Source: Saprospiraceae bacterium
GTDB taxonomy: Bacteria; Bacteroidota; Bacteroidia; Chitinophagales; Saprospiraceae
DNA: 64,000 bases
NCBI GenBank assembly: GCA_016715985.1
Contig: JADJXD010000001.1
Span: 3,658,001-3,722,000, forward strand
Reading direction: 5' to 3'
Shown: positions 9,763 through 19,159 of the stretch, piece after piece
How positions within the stretch are numbered: position 1 is the first letter of the stretch
How the letters are laid out: each line of letters begins with the position of its first letter
The notes under the pieces: generated by a model
Seen by the model: the letters and a program-made list of their open reading frames with translations, nothing else
What the model was told of the DNA's origin: nothing
Databases searched by the model: none
Made by a program: the position numbers and the translations under genes

Positions 9763-10743
9763 CTAATACGATCTGAAAACCATCTGATCCAGCATTTGAA
9801 TCAGTTCAATTTTGTTTTTTTCAGAAATATTGCAGGCTTGTAGATGGGATACAGCAAGGTCTCTGTATGCGGAAATAGTCTGGGATGCATATTCTGCAAC
9901 ATTCAGTTCTTTAAAAATGGATGTAGTATTTTGAATTTTTAGATTTTCATTCATTCCGGCATTATATGAATACATATTGAGCAGGTCGTTTTTTTGACTG
10001 TCAGATGCTAGTTCAAGGGCTTTCAGGTACAGATAGGTTTTTTTATTTCTGGCTATATCACCTCCGATTTTTTTTCCTACGAGATCAGAATTTCCGAATG
10101 TATCCAGCACATCATCCTGCAACTGAAAAGCGATGCCAAAGTTTTTAGCAAATTCATACAGATGTTTTTGGTCACTTTCTGTTGCACCACCCAATACAGC
10201 TCCCATCTGAAAGCACGCTGCCAGTAAAACGGATGTCTTGAGTGTGATCATTTTGAGGTAGCTTTCTATATCTGTATGATCTGCTGTCTCAAAATCCATG
10301 TCCATCTGCTGACCTTCACATACTTCGGTTGCCATTTTTGTAAAAATATTCAGTAGCTTACTTGTCAAAACAGGATTTCCATAACTAAGCAATAGCTCAT
10401 AGGATTTGATTAGCATTACATCACCACTGAGAATAGCTGTATTTACACCATATTTTTGATGTACTGTCGGTTGACCTCTACGGATATCCGCAGCATCCAT
10501 AATGTCATCGTGCATCAATGTAAAATTATGGAATACTTCGGCTGCAAGTGCTGCGGGCATCGCAAAGTTAATGTCGTTTTGATACAATTCATATCCTTTC
10601 AAAACAAATAACGGTCGAAACCTTTTGCCCCCTAAAGAAAGAATGTAGCGAACCGGTTCGTATAAGTTAAGAGGTTCTCTGGGTGTTAATTGATCGGCAC
10701 AATAAGCTTCAAAAGCTTTCTGATAATTTGCTATTAATTCCAT
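9763..10743 (-). CDS. Polyprenyl diphosphate synthase
   Basis: A 326-aa trans-prenyltransferase. Both aspartate-rich motifs that bind magnesium-diphosphate are present: LMHDDIMDAADIRRGQPTVH (first, near residues 78-97) and LQDDVLDTFGN (second, near 210). GGKRFRPL near residue 35 binds isopentenyl diphosphate. The enzyme condenses isopentenyl diphosphate units into chains used for menaquinone or carotenoid precursors; chain length cannot be set from the sequence alone. It stands alone, with the dispersed repeat copy 2 upstream. Confidence 0.9.
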   Translation of the reverse strand: MELIANYQKAFEAYCADQLTPREPLNLYEPVRYILSLGGKRFRPLFVLKGYELYQNDINFAMPAALAAEVFHNFTLMHDDIMDAADIRRGQPTVHQKYGVNTAILSGDVMLIKSYELLLSYGNPVLTSKLLNIFTKMATEVCEGQQMDMDFETADHTDIESYLKMITLKTSVLLAACFQMGAVLGGATESDQKHLYEFAKNFGIAFQLQDDVLDTFGNSDLVGKKIGGDIARNKKTYLYLKALELASDSQKNDLLNMYSYNAGMNENLKIQNTTSIFKELNVAEYASQTISAYRDLAVSHLQACNISEKNKIELIQMLDQMVFRSY

Positions 10744-10852
10744 TTTATTGATTGAATGGTCAAAATGAAAGTTGATTACATTGCTGATTCACAAAAATAG
10801 AAATTTAGGTTATAATCAAAAAAAAACTAAATCACGATATTCAGAAATTTAT

Positions 10853-11050
10853 GAGTTCGAAATAATTTTGTCACGATTTTTGCGATATTTGCAAAAATCC
10901 CGCCAAAATTACGCACTATGTATATTTGTTACCCCGGGTTGAAACCCGAGACTATAAATATTATACCCCGCTGGGGTATTTACTCCGAAACTAATTACCT
11001 GACTTTAGTTATGATATTTAAGTGAATGTATTAGTCATTGAATTCACAAG
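10853..11050. repeat. Dispersed three-hairpin intergenic repeat, copy 2
   Basis: A second copy of the repeat at 5,875, with the same start (GAGTTCGA) and hairpin order. The stems differ but stay paired in the third hairpin: ATACCCC...GGGGTAT (10,963-10,979) against ATACCC...GGGTAT in copy 1. In the second hairpin the right arm has two changes (AACCCGAGA). Both copies lie in the same orientation in intergenic DNA upstream of housekeeping genes. Confidence 0.75.
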
Positions 11051-11107
11051 AAATTTAATCTGTAGTCCATTTTTGAAAAACCACAGAGTACATTCTAAAG
11101 GACAAAA

Positions 11108-11142
11108 ACAAAAAAAGGGTCTGTCCTGTGAAAGACGACCCT
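11108..11142 (-). terminator. Intrinsic terminator after rpsU
   Basis: On the minus strand a hairpin AAGGGTC...GACCCTT with an inner GTC/GAC pair is followed by TTTTTTTGTTTTT. It begins 26 bp after the rpsU stop codon. Confidence 0.8.
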
Positions 11143-11168
11143 TATATATTATTTAACCTCGCAGATGA

Positions 11169-11363
11169 TTAATCTAACTGAGTTCCGAACTTAGCTTGTC
11201 TGTAAGCTGCACTCAAAACTTCATTTCTTCTTACAACAGAAGGCTTCACGAAGTGTTTTCTGTTTCTTAATTCTTTAACAAGACCAACAGACTGAAATTT
11301 TCTCTTATATCTCTTCAGTGCTCTGTCGATAGATTCGTCATCTTTGATGTTGATTATAAGCAT
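11169..11363 (-). CDS. rpsU: Small-subunit ribosomal protein bS21
   Basis: A 64-aa, highly basic protein with the S21 signature: DDESIDRALKRYKRKFQSVG at the start, then KELRNRKHFVKPSVVRR. It is full length for the Bacteroidota form. bS21 sits near the 3' end of 16S rRNA on the 30S platform and helps start translation. It is a single-gene unit with its own promoter and terminator, both visible. Confidence 0.97.
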   Translation of the reverse strand: MLIINIKDDESIDRALKRYKRKFQSVGLVKELRNRKHFVKPSVVRRNEVLSAAYRQAKFGTQLD

Positions 11364-11413
11364 ATTAGCGTTAAAATTTATAAATTAATTAAACCTATTT
11401 CGAATTTGAGTTG

Positions 11414-11444
11414 CAAAAGTAATGCTTTCTTTGATATCTGCCAA
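11414..11444 (-). promoter_or_regulatory. rpsU promoter
   Basis: Read on the minus strand: TTG (11,442-11,444), 20 bp spacer, TACTTTTG (11,414-11,421). This fits the Bacteroidota sigma-A pattern (TTG, about 19-20 nt, TAnnTTTG) very well. The start codon lies about 50 bp downstream. Confidence 0.75.
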
Positions 11445-11492
11445 TAATTGGGCAAAAAATAATTTTAAATTCTGAAAGAAAATAAATGGTTT

Positions 11493-12530
11493 TTAGATCG
11501 CTCCTGAAAATTGTTTTAAGAACCGGGTATCATTTTCAAACAACTGCCGTATATCGGTAATCTTGTATTGTAACATTGCCTGTCGTTCTATACCCATCCC
11601 AAATGCAAATCCACTATAAATTTCCGGATCAATTCCACAATTGATGAGAACCTGTGGATCTACCATACCGCAACCTAAAATTTCCAGCCATCCAGTGCCT
11701 TTCGTGATTCTGTAATCGTCCTCATTCTTCAATCCCCAGTAAACATCCATTTCTGCACTGGGCTCGGTAAAAGGAAAATAACTTGGTCGGAGTCGGATTT
11801 CAGTATCTGCCCCATACATCTCCCTGGCAAAATAAAGAAGTGTTTGTTTCATATCAGCAAACGAAACATTTTTGTCTATGTATAAGCCTTCGACCTGATG
11901 AAACTGACAATGTGATCTGGATGAGATGGTTTCATTTCTGTAAACTCTGCCCGGAGCGATGATTCGGATGGGCGGTTTTTGTGTCGTCATAATTCTGGCC
12001 TGAACCGATGAAGTATGTGTCCTGAGTAACATTTTATCTGAATTTTTTAAATAAAATGTGTCCTGCATATCTCTGGCTGGATGGTCTTCCGGAGTATTCA
12101 TAGCAGTAAAATTATGCCAGTCATCCTCTATCTCTCGCTCTTCTGCAACAGTAAAGCCTATCCTTTCAAAAATCCTGATAATCTTTCTCATAATGATAGA
12201 AACAGGATGTCGGGATCCGGATAGAATGACACCTGGAGGAGCGGTGAGATCTAAATTATGACTTTCTGATGCATCTGCAAGACTGTCCAATCTTGTTTTT
12301 TCTGTTTCAAATCTCTCCTCAGCAGCCGACTTCAATTCATTCAGAACCTGGCCAAATTCTTTCTTTCGCTCAGCTTCAACATTTTTTATTTCACCAAATA
12401 ATGCTTTAATGATATTTTTTGAACCCACATACTTAATTCTGAATGCTTCCAATTGTTCTGCATTCTGAATGTTTTCTGCCCGGAGTTCTTTCAAAATTTC
12501 TCCAGCTCTCGCAAATATTTGTTCTGACAT
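11493..12530 (-). CDS. pheS: Phenylalanyl-tRNA synthetase alpha subunit
   Basis: A 345-aa protein, full length. Residues about 1-95 form the coiled-coil tRNA-binding arm and 100-345 the class II catalytic core. Motif 2 is seen as PGRVYRNETISSRSHCQFHQ and motif 3 as GFAFGMGIERQAMLQYKI, with the Phe-binding FTEPSAEMDVYW between. With PheT (not in the window) it charges tRNA-Phe. It is a monocistronic unit here with a TATTTTTG -7 box 39 bp before the start. Confidence 0.97.
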   Translation of the reverse strand: MSEQIFARAGEILKELRAENIQNAEQLEAFRIKYVGSKNIIKALFGEIKNVEAERKKEFGQVLNELKSAAEERFETEKTRLDSLADASESHNLDLTAPPGVILSGSRHPVSIIMRKIIRIFERIGFTVAEEREIEDDWHNFTAMNTPEDHPARDMQDTFYLKNSDKMLLRTHTSSVQARIMTTQKPPIRIIAPGRVYRNETISSRSHCQFHQVEGLYIDKNVSFADMKQTLLYFAREMYGADTEIRLRPSYFPFTEPSAEMDVYWGLKNEDDYRITKGTGWLEILGCGMVDPQVLINCGIDPEIYSGFAFGMGIERQAMLQYKITDIRQLFENDTRFLKQFSGAI

Positions 12531-12568
12531 ATTCTAAAAAGGATTATTTTTGAATTTCAAATGAATGG

Positions 12569-12576
12569 CAAAAATA
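12569..12576 (-). promoter_or_regulatory. -7 box for pheS
   Basis: On the minus strand TATTTTTG, an exact TAnnTTTG match, 39 bp before the pheS start codon. The -33 region is not clear. Confidence 0.4.
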
Positions 12577-12641
12577 CACAATCAACGCGGATAAGTGTAA
12601 AATTAGAGAAAATTAAAAATTTGATATTTAACTGTTAACGC

Positions 12642-13397
12642 TTAAAAAACACCAGGGATTAAAGCCTTCGTACTTGACCTGTATGCCTTATATGTTGGGT
12701 CATTACCGTATTTTATTTCTGCGTTTTTATCGATTAAGGGAATGCCACTGATAAATAATAATAAAGCTACAATCCATATCGGACTGATAATGGATAACCA
12801 TTCCATTCCATTCAACGCAGGAACTACATAAATGAAGACCCCAACCCAGCAAAGTATTTCTCCGGTATAATTGGGATGTCTGACAAATCGATATAGTCCT
12901 GTAGAAATAAACCTGTCTTTATTGATTGAAGAAGATTTGAATCTGAATTTTTGGTAATCAGCCACAGATTCTGTAATCCATCCAGCCATCCAAATAAGGA
13001 ACCCCACCAAACTAAACGAAAGAGTTGTTTTAGACATACCCATTATGATGGGCAATGAGATTATCCAGATGCTTATGGATTGCAGAATCCAGAATTTCAG
13101 AAAACCTGCCCAACTACTCCTGAATGCATCAAACCTGTAATCTTTTCCCATTTTATGAATTCTGTAAAACAGAAAACCTCCCAGTCTGCAGCCCCACAAA
13201 AAAACCATGGCAAACAACATCAACCTACCAGGAGTTAAGGATCCTTCCGAAATCAAAAGATAGGCCGTCAAGCCTATAAAACAAAGACTATAACTAATAT
13301 CCGTTAAATGGTCACTTTGTTTGAAAAATGCCCAGATATATGCTGCAACATTAACGGCAGTAATAATAAGAAGAGAAGATAAAAGTACTGTAATCAT
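12642..13397 (-). CDS. DUF1295-type membrane protein (steroid reductase / methyltransferase fold)
   Basis: A 251-aa integral membrane protein with about six transmembrane helices. The segment YRFVRHPNYTGEILCWVGVF (about residues 168-187) is the signature shared by DUF1295, steroid 5-alpha reductase C-terminal and isoprenylcysteine methyltransferase families, whose Arg-His and Asn-Tyr contact a nucleotide cofactor. The reaction is unknown. It is 72 bp downstream of the reductase gene on the same strand, which may hint at a shared redox role. Confidence 0.8.
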   Translation of the reverse strand: MITVLLSSLLIITAVNVAAYIWAFFKQSDHLTDISYSLCFIGLTAYLLISEGSLTPGRLMLFAMVFLWGCRLGGFLFYRIHKMGKDYRFDAFRSSWAGFLKFWILQSISIWIISLPIIMGMSKTTLSFSLVGFLIWMAGWITESVADYQKFRFKSSSINKDRFISTGLYRFVRHPNYTGEILCWVGVFIYVVPALNGMEWLSIISPIWIVALLLFISGIPLIDKNAEIKYGNDPTYKAYRSSTKALIPGVF

Positions 13398-13469
13398 AGT
13401 GCCGGAACAATGGGGTTGTCAAAAAGTTTTTGTAAAATTAAGAAGTATCCACTAAATCAGAAGTGATTT

Positions 13470-14195
13470 TTAGCCATATAGTTCATAATGAATCTGACTT
13501 CTGTTGACACCAAGTTTAGTTATCAGATTGGCTACGGCTTCATCGATCATGGGTGTCCAGCCACAAATGTAAAACTGTGTTTCAGAATTTGGGACTTCAT
13601 ATTCATTCAAATATATAGGATGAATATAACCGTGATGAAAACCTTTTGCAGATTCTCTGGATAGTGCCACTGAATAACTGAACGCTTCGGATTCTCTCGA
13701 AAGTTTTTCCATTTCTTCCCTGTATAAAATGCCATTTTCATATCTGGTACCAAATATCAGATGTATCTTATGGTAAGGAATTTGTTTTTTGTGAATATGC
13801 TGAATCATACTTCTGAATGGTGCGATTCCTGTGCCTGTGCACATCATCACAAGTTCATTATCCAAATTTTGAGGGATCACAAAGCCCCCGTCCGGTCCTT
13901 TGAATTTGATAGCGTTTCCAGGTTTGATTTCGTTAAAAAGATAAGTGGTAGCTGCACCTTCCGGCATTCTGACGATACAAAATTCCAGTATGTTATTATT
14001 ATCAGGTGCATTGGCAATAGAATAACTTTTCCAACGGTGCAGCCTTTTATCACTCACCGGCAAATCCATTGTCACAAATTGTCCGGGGATAAAATCAAAC
14101 TTTTCATCATCCGGTACTTTCAGAAAGAATTGTTTTGTATCTGGAGCAACATCATGAATGCTGATAACTTCGCCATTAAACCATTTTGCCGGCAT
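13470..14195 (-). CDS. Ferredoxin/flavodoxin-NADP reductase-like oxidoreductase
   Basis: A 241-aa FAD/NAD(P) oxidoreductase of the small bacterial FNR type. Residues 1-100 form the FAD-binding barrel with RWKSYSIANAP (RxYS flavin motif), followed by GPDGGFVIP. The NAD(P) domain begins with MMCTGTGIAPFRSM (about residues 117-130) and ends with FYICGWTPMIDEA. There is no iron-sulfur domain, so electrons must pass to or from a separate partner. It lies 14 bp after the DinB gene in the same direction, so the two are likely cotranscribed. Confidence 0.85.
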   Translation of the reverse strand: MPAKWFNGEVISIHDVAPDTKQFFLKVPDDEKFDFIPGQFVTMDLPVSDKRLHRWKSYSIANAPDNNNILEFCIVRMPEGAATTYLFNEIKPGNAIKFKGPDGGFVIPQNLDNELVMMCTGTGIAPFRSMIQHIHKKQIPYHKIHLIFGTRYENGILYREEMEKLSRESEAFSYSVALSRESAKGFHHGYIHPIYLNEYEVPNSETQFYICGWTPMIDEAVANLITKLGVNRSQIHYELYG

Positions 14196-14209
14196 TATCT
14201 CTTTTTTGA

Positions 14210-14737
14210 TCAGGAATTGAGTAATGGAAAATATCTTTCTTCCAGGATGTTCATATGATGTAACCCATGTCCTGCTATGGTAAATCCAATCGCCAAAACT
14301 GAAATATTTTTACCTGCTGCTGTGCCTACCCTTCGGATATCATCTTCTCTGAGGCTTTCAAAAAAACAGATGGCAGATTGACGTACTACTGAAAATTCAT
14401 GAATCAGGCTTTCTAGTCCTCGTGTTTCAGCCATGGCATTTTGGGCAAAAACATTTTCGTCAAATGAAGAGAGTATAGTATCATCCTGCCTGGCAAATCT
14501 TAGTGCCCGATATAAAAATACTCTTTCCGTATCTATCAGATGTTGGAGAATATCTTTTACAGTCCACTTTCCGGGAGCATAAGTTCTGCTATCCAATAAG
14601 ATTAACTGATCAAATTTATCATTAAACAAATTGTCCCCATATTCAGATAACGCTGTAATCAGATTGATGTCTGGTATCAGATTGATATAACGATCGTAAT
14701 ATTCGGGAATTTCAACGAGATTTATTTTGTGTAACAT
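14210..14737 (-). CDS. DinB family protein
   Basis: A 175-aa four-helix-bundle protein. Conserved parts are APGKWTVKDILQHLIDTERVF (residues about 54-74, with the first metal-ligand His) and AGHGLHHMNILEERYFP near the C-terminus with the other His residues. DinB proteins bind a divalent metal and many act as thiol-dependent transferases; the reaction here is unknown. The start MLHKINLVEIP is chosen because the longer frame would run into the rlmN coding end. It follows rlmN by 22 bp. Confidence 0.8.
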   Translation of the reverse strand: MLHKINLVEIPEYYDRYINLIPDINLITALSEYGDNLFNDKFDQLILLDSRTYAPGKWTVKDILQHLIDTERVFLYRALRFARQDDTILSSFDENVFAQNAMAETRGLESLIHEFSVVRQSAICFFESLREDDIRRVGTAAGKNISVLAIGFTIAGHGLHHMNILEERYFPLLNS

Positions 14738-14759
14738 ATTGATGATTTTAAAAGTTGAA

Positions 14760-15809
14760 CTATTCTTTATTTGCCAACTGGCCACATGCCGCATCGATAT
14801 CTTTACCTCTGCTTCTTCTGACAGTAACCATTATTTCCTGATGACGCAGATGCCTTGCAAACAGATTAATTTTATCATCATCCGCTTTAACATATTCAGA
14901 ACCATCTATTGGGTTGTATTCAATGATATTGACTTTGACAGGAAAAGACTTACATAATTTTACCAGGTTTTTTGCGTCAGCGATACTGTCATTAAAATTT
15001 TGGAAAGCTATATATTCATAACTGATTTTATTACCGGTCTTATCGTAAAAATACACCAATGATTCCATCAATGCTTCCAGATTATTCTGTTCATTGATGG
15101 GCATAATTTCATTTCTTTTCACATCGTCCGCAGCATGCAGTGACAGAGCAAGATTAAATTTCACATCATCATCTGCCAGCTTTCTGATCATTTTTGCAAT
15201 CCCTGCGGTACTTACGGTAATTCTTTTGGGAGATATGTTCAACCCGGCTTCCGACGTCAGCAACCCGACACTGTCCAAAGTGCTGCTGTATGCTAAAAGA
15301 GGCTCTCCCATTCCCATATAAACCACGTTAGTCAATGGGTGACCGTATTTCTCAATGCATTGACGATTGACGAGTACATACTGATCGTATATTTCTGATG
15401 CGTCCAGATTTCTGACTCTTTTCATTTGTCCGGTAGCACAGAATTTACACGTCAGACTACATCCCACTTGTGTGGATACGCATACTGTAAACCGATTGTC
15501 ATCCGGTACCGGTATCAATACGGATTCAATCATATGTCCATCATGCAGTTTAAATCTGGTTTTGATTGTGCCATCATTACTCCACTGTACTTTGTCTGTA
15601 CTGATAGGAAGTATATCAAACTGTTCCTGGAGTTGTTGTCTTAAAGTTTTGGAAAGATTGGTCATTTCATCAAAACTGTGTGCAGACTTCTGCCACAACC
15701 ATTCGGATATTTGTTTTGCTCTGAATGCCGGTTCTGAATGAGCCAACACCCAGGATTTTATTTCTTCCGGAGATTGTTTTCTGATATCTGTTTTTATGAT
15801 AGTATCCAT
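14760..15809 (-). CDS. rlmN: 23S rRNA (adenine2503-C2) / tRNA-A37 methyltransferase
   Basis: A 349-aa radical-SAM enzyme. The CxxxCxxC cluster motif is GCSLTCKFCATGQMK (near residues 115-129). GMGEPLLAY is the SAM-binding GGEP-like motif, and the C-terminal Cys in DAACGQLANKE is the methyl-carrying cysteine. RlmN methylates C2 of A2503 in 23S rRNA and A37 in some tRNAs, affecting translation accuracy. It is full length and first of a likely three-gene unit with dinB and the reductase. Confidence 0.96.
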   Translation of the reverse strand: MDTIIKTDIRKQSPEEIKSWVLAHSEPAFRAKQISEWLWQKSAHSFDEMTNLSKTLRQQLQEQFDILPISTDKVQWSNDGTIKTRFKLHDGHMIESVLIPVPDDNRFTVCVSTQVGCSLTCKFCATGQMKRVRNLDASEIYDQYVLVNRQCIEKYGHPLTNVVYMGMGEPLLAYSSTLDSVGLLTSEAGLNISPKRITVSTAGIAKMIRKLADDDVKFNLALSLHAADDVKRNEIMPINEQNNLEALMESLVYFYDKTGNKISYEYIAFQNFNDSIADAKNLVKLCKSFPVKVNIIEYNPIDGSEYVKADDDKINLFARHLRHQEIMVTVRRSRGKDIDAACGQLANKE

Positions 15810-15954
15810 TATTGCAAATGTAAAAGAAAGTTTGATTTTATTAACGAAATATCAACTTTATTCTGGAATGTAACTACAATTATTCATCAAAAGTTCTTGG
15901 CTATGTCACAGAAATTATTTTGGAGCATATTTGTCAAATTACTCCTTGGATATT

Positions 15955-16998
15955 TCAGATACTGATTAATGAATTTATTTGGGCTATCAGCGTACTGAGA
16001 TTATCCTGTTTTACCATCACATATCTGTCCTGAACACTTGCATTTTCGGCAAGATATTCCTGTTCAGGCTGGCCGGGTGTAGGAATAAAAACAGCCTTTA
16101 TTTTCAATTTTTCAATATCCATTAAGGTTGTATATCCTGATCTTGAAATCAACAACTGGCAGCTATTCAGGATTTCTTCCATTTCTGTCGTTCCGACTAA
16201 TTCCAAAACCCGGATATGTGAAGATGTTTTGGTTATTTTATTTTTGGCAGCACCACGGATCAAGACGATTTGGAATTGTTTTAATTGTTCCAGATAGGGT
16301 AGAAGGAGTGATTCCAGATTACTGCGTTGAGGTTCAGGTCCGGTTAATAACACAGCTAAGTCTCCTTTTTTTGCAATATCCAAAATTTTAATTCTGGTTA
16401 TCGGACCTAAATAGTGGGTATTCATCAAGTTTTTATTTTGTGAAAGCAGTCCACTGATGGATTTTTCACCAATGTAGTCCGGTATCCAGCATTCATGATA
16501 CTTTTCTATGATCCAATGATGTAATTTAGTGGATATCATTGAAAATAGTGGAACAGGATGTAAAATATTGATCTGATGTGTGATATAATAATTTCTGATA
16601 CCATCACATCTGAAACCGAATCTGTTATCTGAAATAATGACCGACGCACCAGTATGACTAACTATCTTCCTTGCTGCTTTTTTTTCACGCAAGTATGTCC
16701 TGGCAATCGCCGGACTTTGTATCAGCATATTGAGAAACATACTGTTGTACTTATATCGAATATTGTAAGAAGGCAATTTTATGAAATCTAAATCCGGAAA
16801 TTCCTTTTTCAATAATTCCAGTGCTTCTCCGTCTGAAGCGATATAAATCTGCTGACAATAACTTTTAAGAAAAGTGATAATGGGTACACATCTTGCCGCA
16901 TGGCCCAAACCCCAGTTTAAAGGAGCCACCACGACAATATCTTCCGGTTTTATTCCATTAAAGATAATCTGCTGTGCAAGTGCCGAAAGCCCGGACAT
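15955..16998 (-). CDS. Glycosyltransferase, GT-B fold (MurG/UGT-like)
   Basis: A 347-aa protein with two Rossmann-like halves. The N-terminal half holds VVVAPLNWGLGHAARCVPII, a Gly-rich loop typical of MurG/UGT-type enzymes that act on lipid acceptors. The C-terminal half holds LLISRSGYTTLMDIEKLKIK and PTPGQPEQEYLAENA, the nucleotide-sugar-binding segment. It is annotated in related genomes simply as a glycosyltransferase; acceptor and sugar are not known. It lies about 70 bp downstream of the RNase G gene on the same strand. Confidence 0.8.
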   Translation of the reverse strand: MSGLSALAQQIIFNGIKPEDIVVVAPLNWGLGHAARCVPIITFLKSYCQQIYIASDGEALELLKKEFPDLDFIKLPSYNIRYKYNSMFLNMLIQSPAIARTYLREKKAARKIVSHTGASVIISDNRFGFRCDGIRNYYITHQINILHPVPLFSMISTKLHHWIIEKYHECWIPDYIGEKSISGLLSQNKNLMNTHYLGPITRIKILDIAKKGDLAVLLTGPEPQRSNLESLLLPYLEQLKQFQIVLIRGAAKNKITKTSSHIRVLELVGTTEMEEILNSCQLLISRSGYTTLMDIEKLKIKAVFIPTPGQPEQEYLAENASVQDRYVMVKQDNLSTLIAQINSLISI

Positions 16999-17069
16999 AA
17001 TCTAACAAGTTGAATATGTTGAAGGATATAGTCCAGCATGCAACTGAACTACATTTTATAAGTAATACA

Positions 17070-18620
17070 CTACACCAGACGAATTTCATCATCTACTTCA
17101 TCATAAAACTTGTATTCAAACAGATGGAAATTATTATCCGGTTGTAAAGTGATCCATTTTTTATATTGTAAAGCCCATTGCATCTGAATACTTGGCCATC
17201 CCCTTTTGAGGTAAGTATAAACAAATTGATTTACATGCAACTTGAGCTTTGATTTTGGTCTGGAGCTCAATATATAATCTATGTCTCTTTTTATATTATC
17301 AATGACCAAAATGGACGGATTTGCCATACCGGTTCCCTGGCATGTCGAACATACTTCACGGGTGTCAATATTCACTTCAGGTCTGGTCCTTTGTCTCGTT
17401 ATCTGCATCAGACCAAATTTACTCAATGGCAGGACGGTATGTTGTGCCCGGTCATTAGCCATAAAGTCTTTCATCTTATTGTACAGACTGATTTTATTTT
17501 CGCTGGTACGCATATCAATAAAATCAACGATGATCAAACCACCGATATCTCTGAGTCTTAGTTGCCTTGCAATTTCTTCTGCTGCTTCCAGATTGACAGA
17601 CATGGCCGCATCTTCCTGATCTTTTCGCTGCATTTTAGGCCCGCTGTTGACATCTACTACGTGCATGGCTTCCGTGTGTTCTATAACTACATAAGCTCCA
17701 CTGGACATAGTTGATGTTTTTCCGAATGAAGCTTTTATTTGCCTCGTGACATCAAAATTATCAAAAATAGGTCTGCTTCCTTTATAAAGTTGCAAAATTT
17801 TGACTTTGTCCGGCGCTATCCCTTGCAGATATTCTTTAATACTCTGATACAAGGCACGGTCATCAATGATTATTTTATTGAAATTATCATTCAGAATATC
17901 CCGCAACATGCTGGAAGTCTTATCTATCTCACTGAGTACTTTATCCGGTGTTTTTGTTTTTTTAAGCTGATGGAAGATTGTTTTCCATTTTTCTTCCAGT
18001 TCACGGATGTCGTTGTGCAGGTCAGCTACTTTTTTGCCTTCAGCAGCAGTTCTGACGATTACGCCAAAATTTTTAGGTTTAATGCTTTCTACCAGAACTT
18101 TCAGTCTTTTTCGTTCTTCATTCTCTGATATCTTTTTGGAGACAGCTACCATATCCGCAAAAGGCGTCAATACTACATACCGGCCGGGAAGCGTCAATTC
18201 ACAACTCAGCCTTGGACCTTTTGTAGAAATAGGTTCTTTTAATACCTGAACCAAAACATGGGTGTTTTTGTCAAATACCTGATCTACTTTTCCTGTTTTG
18301 GGATTATCCGGTTCGAGTTCAAAACTTTCCAGTAACGGACTGTTGTATTGACCTTTCATGACCTGATTAGTGTATTTAATCAGAGAGTTGATCTGTGGTC
18401 CGAGATCGGTATAGTGCAAAAATGCATCTTTTCGATGTCCGATATCCATAAAACTGGCGTTGAGTCCGGGCATTAGTTTTTTGATACTACCCAGAAAAAT
18501 ATCGCCTACTGTAGAACTGCTGTTGGACTTCTGTCGGTGCAATTCTACTAATTTGCCGTTTTCAATAAGTGCTATCTCTACATCCGAGACAGTCGAATTG
18601 ATAATTAATTCTTTATCCAC
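17070..18620 (-). CDS. rng: Ribonuclease G/E family endoribonuclease
   Basis: A 516-aa protein of RNase G size, without the long RNase E degradosome tail. Residues about 38-130 carry the S1 RNA-binding domain (GDIFLGSIKKLMPGLNASFM, then DIGHRKDAFLHYTD). Catalytic Asp residues lie in HVVDVNSGPK and GLIIVDFIDM. The zinc-link that joins subunits is CSTCQGTGM (CxxC). The enzyme trims rRNA and starts mRNA decay at 5'-monophosphate ends. It follows HU, a TPR protein and the bS22-like gene in the same direction, an order common in Bacteroidota. Confidence 0.92.
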   Translation of the reverse strand: MDKELIINSTVSDVEIALIENGKLVELHRQKSNSSSTVGDIFLGSIKKLMPGLNASFMDIGHRKDAFLHYTDLGPQINSLIKYTNQVMKGQYNSPLLESFELEPDNPKTGKVDQVFDKNTHVLVQVLKEPISTKGPRLSCELTLPGRYVVLTPFADMVAVSKKISENEERKRLKVLVESIKPKNFGVIVRTAAEGKKVADLHNDIRELEEKWKTIFHQLKKTKTPDKVLSEIDKTSSMLRDILNDNFNKIIIDDRALYQSIKEYLQGIAPDKVKILQLYKGSRPIFDNFDVTRQIKASFGKTSTMSSGAYVVIEHTEAMHVVDVNSGPKMQRKDQEDAAMSVNLEAAEEIARQLRLRDIGGLIIVDFIDMRTSENKISLYNKMKDFMANDRAQHTVLPLSKFGLMQITRQRTRPEVNIDTREVCSTCQGTGMANPSILVIDNIKRDIDYILSSRPKSKLKLHVNQFVYTYLKRGWPSIQMQWALQYKKWITLQPDNNFHLFEYKFYDEVDDEIRLV

Positions 18621-19008
18621 ATTATGTCTTATATTATATTCTCAAAAATAATACGCAGACTTCAGACCGTTTATGCTTCTAAATGGAGATTATAGCAGGG
18701 GGATGTGTGTGATGCTGGAATTTATCCTTTCAAACTGACCAACAGATCAGATTGGTTATTTTGTGTTTTTTCTTTGATATGCCGGAATTAAAAGTTGTTG
18801 AAATATCAACTATTACTTTTCAGAATTACAAATTAATGCTACTTATTACTTTCCATCTTTGACAAATACGGTTTTAAACCTGAAATTGATGCCAATATAA
18901 AAATGTGAAAAGTTATCTGTATTAATTTCCAATCCTGAAGTTGTTATTAAGTTTTAGGTAATAAACTAAACAAATTCTTCACTACACACACTACATACAA
19001 ATAGAAGT
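18621..19008. other. Intergenic stretch, nothing recognised
   Basis: About 390 bp between RNase G and the terminator of the bS22-like gene. I see no open frame with coding character and no tRNA. It probably holds the RNase G promoter, but no convincing TAnnTTTG box is well placed. Confidence 0.4.
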
Positions 19009-19029
19009 GCCGGGCAGAAACTGCCCGGC
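19009..19029 (-). terminator. Hairpin after the bS22-like gene
   Basis: Perfect 9-bp stem GCCGGGCAG / CTGCCCGGC with an AAA loop, 14 bp past the stop codon. Only a weak T-rich stretch follows on the minus strand, so termination may be partial and RNase G may still be read from upstream. Confidence 0.65.
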
Positions 19030-19043
19030 CACAGACTGATTAA

Positions 19044-19139
19044 TTATCTGTTCTTTTTCTTATGTCTGTTCTTTCTTAATCTTTTTTTACGCTTATGCGT
19101 CGAAATTTTATGACGTTTTCTTTTTTTACCACAAGGCAT
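19044..19139 (-). CDS. bS22-like / AURKAIP1-COX24 domain ribosomal peptide (31 aa)
   Basis: A 31-residue peptide, mostly Lys, Arg and His, starting MPCGKKRKRHKISTHKRKK. It matches the very short AURKAIP1/COX24-domain proteins of Bacteroidota, related to mycobacterial ribosomal protein bS22. Such peptides bind rRNA in the small subunit. It sits between the TPR gene (21 bp upstream) and RNase G. It is too short for routine gene callers, but its sequence is distinctive. Confidence 0.88.
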   Translation of the reverse strand: MPCGKKRKRHKISTHKRKKRLRKNRHKKKNR

Positions 19140-19159
19140 ATTACTGTTATTTTTATAAA

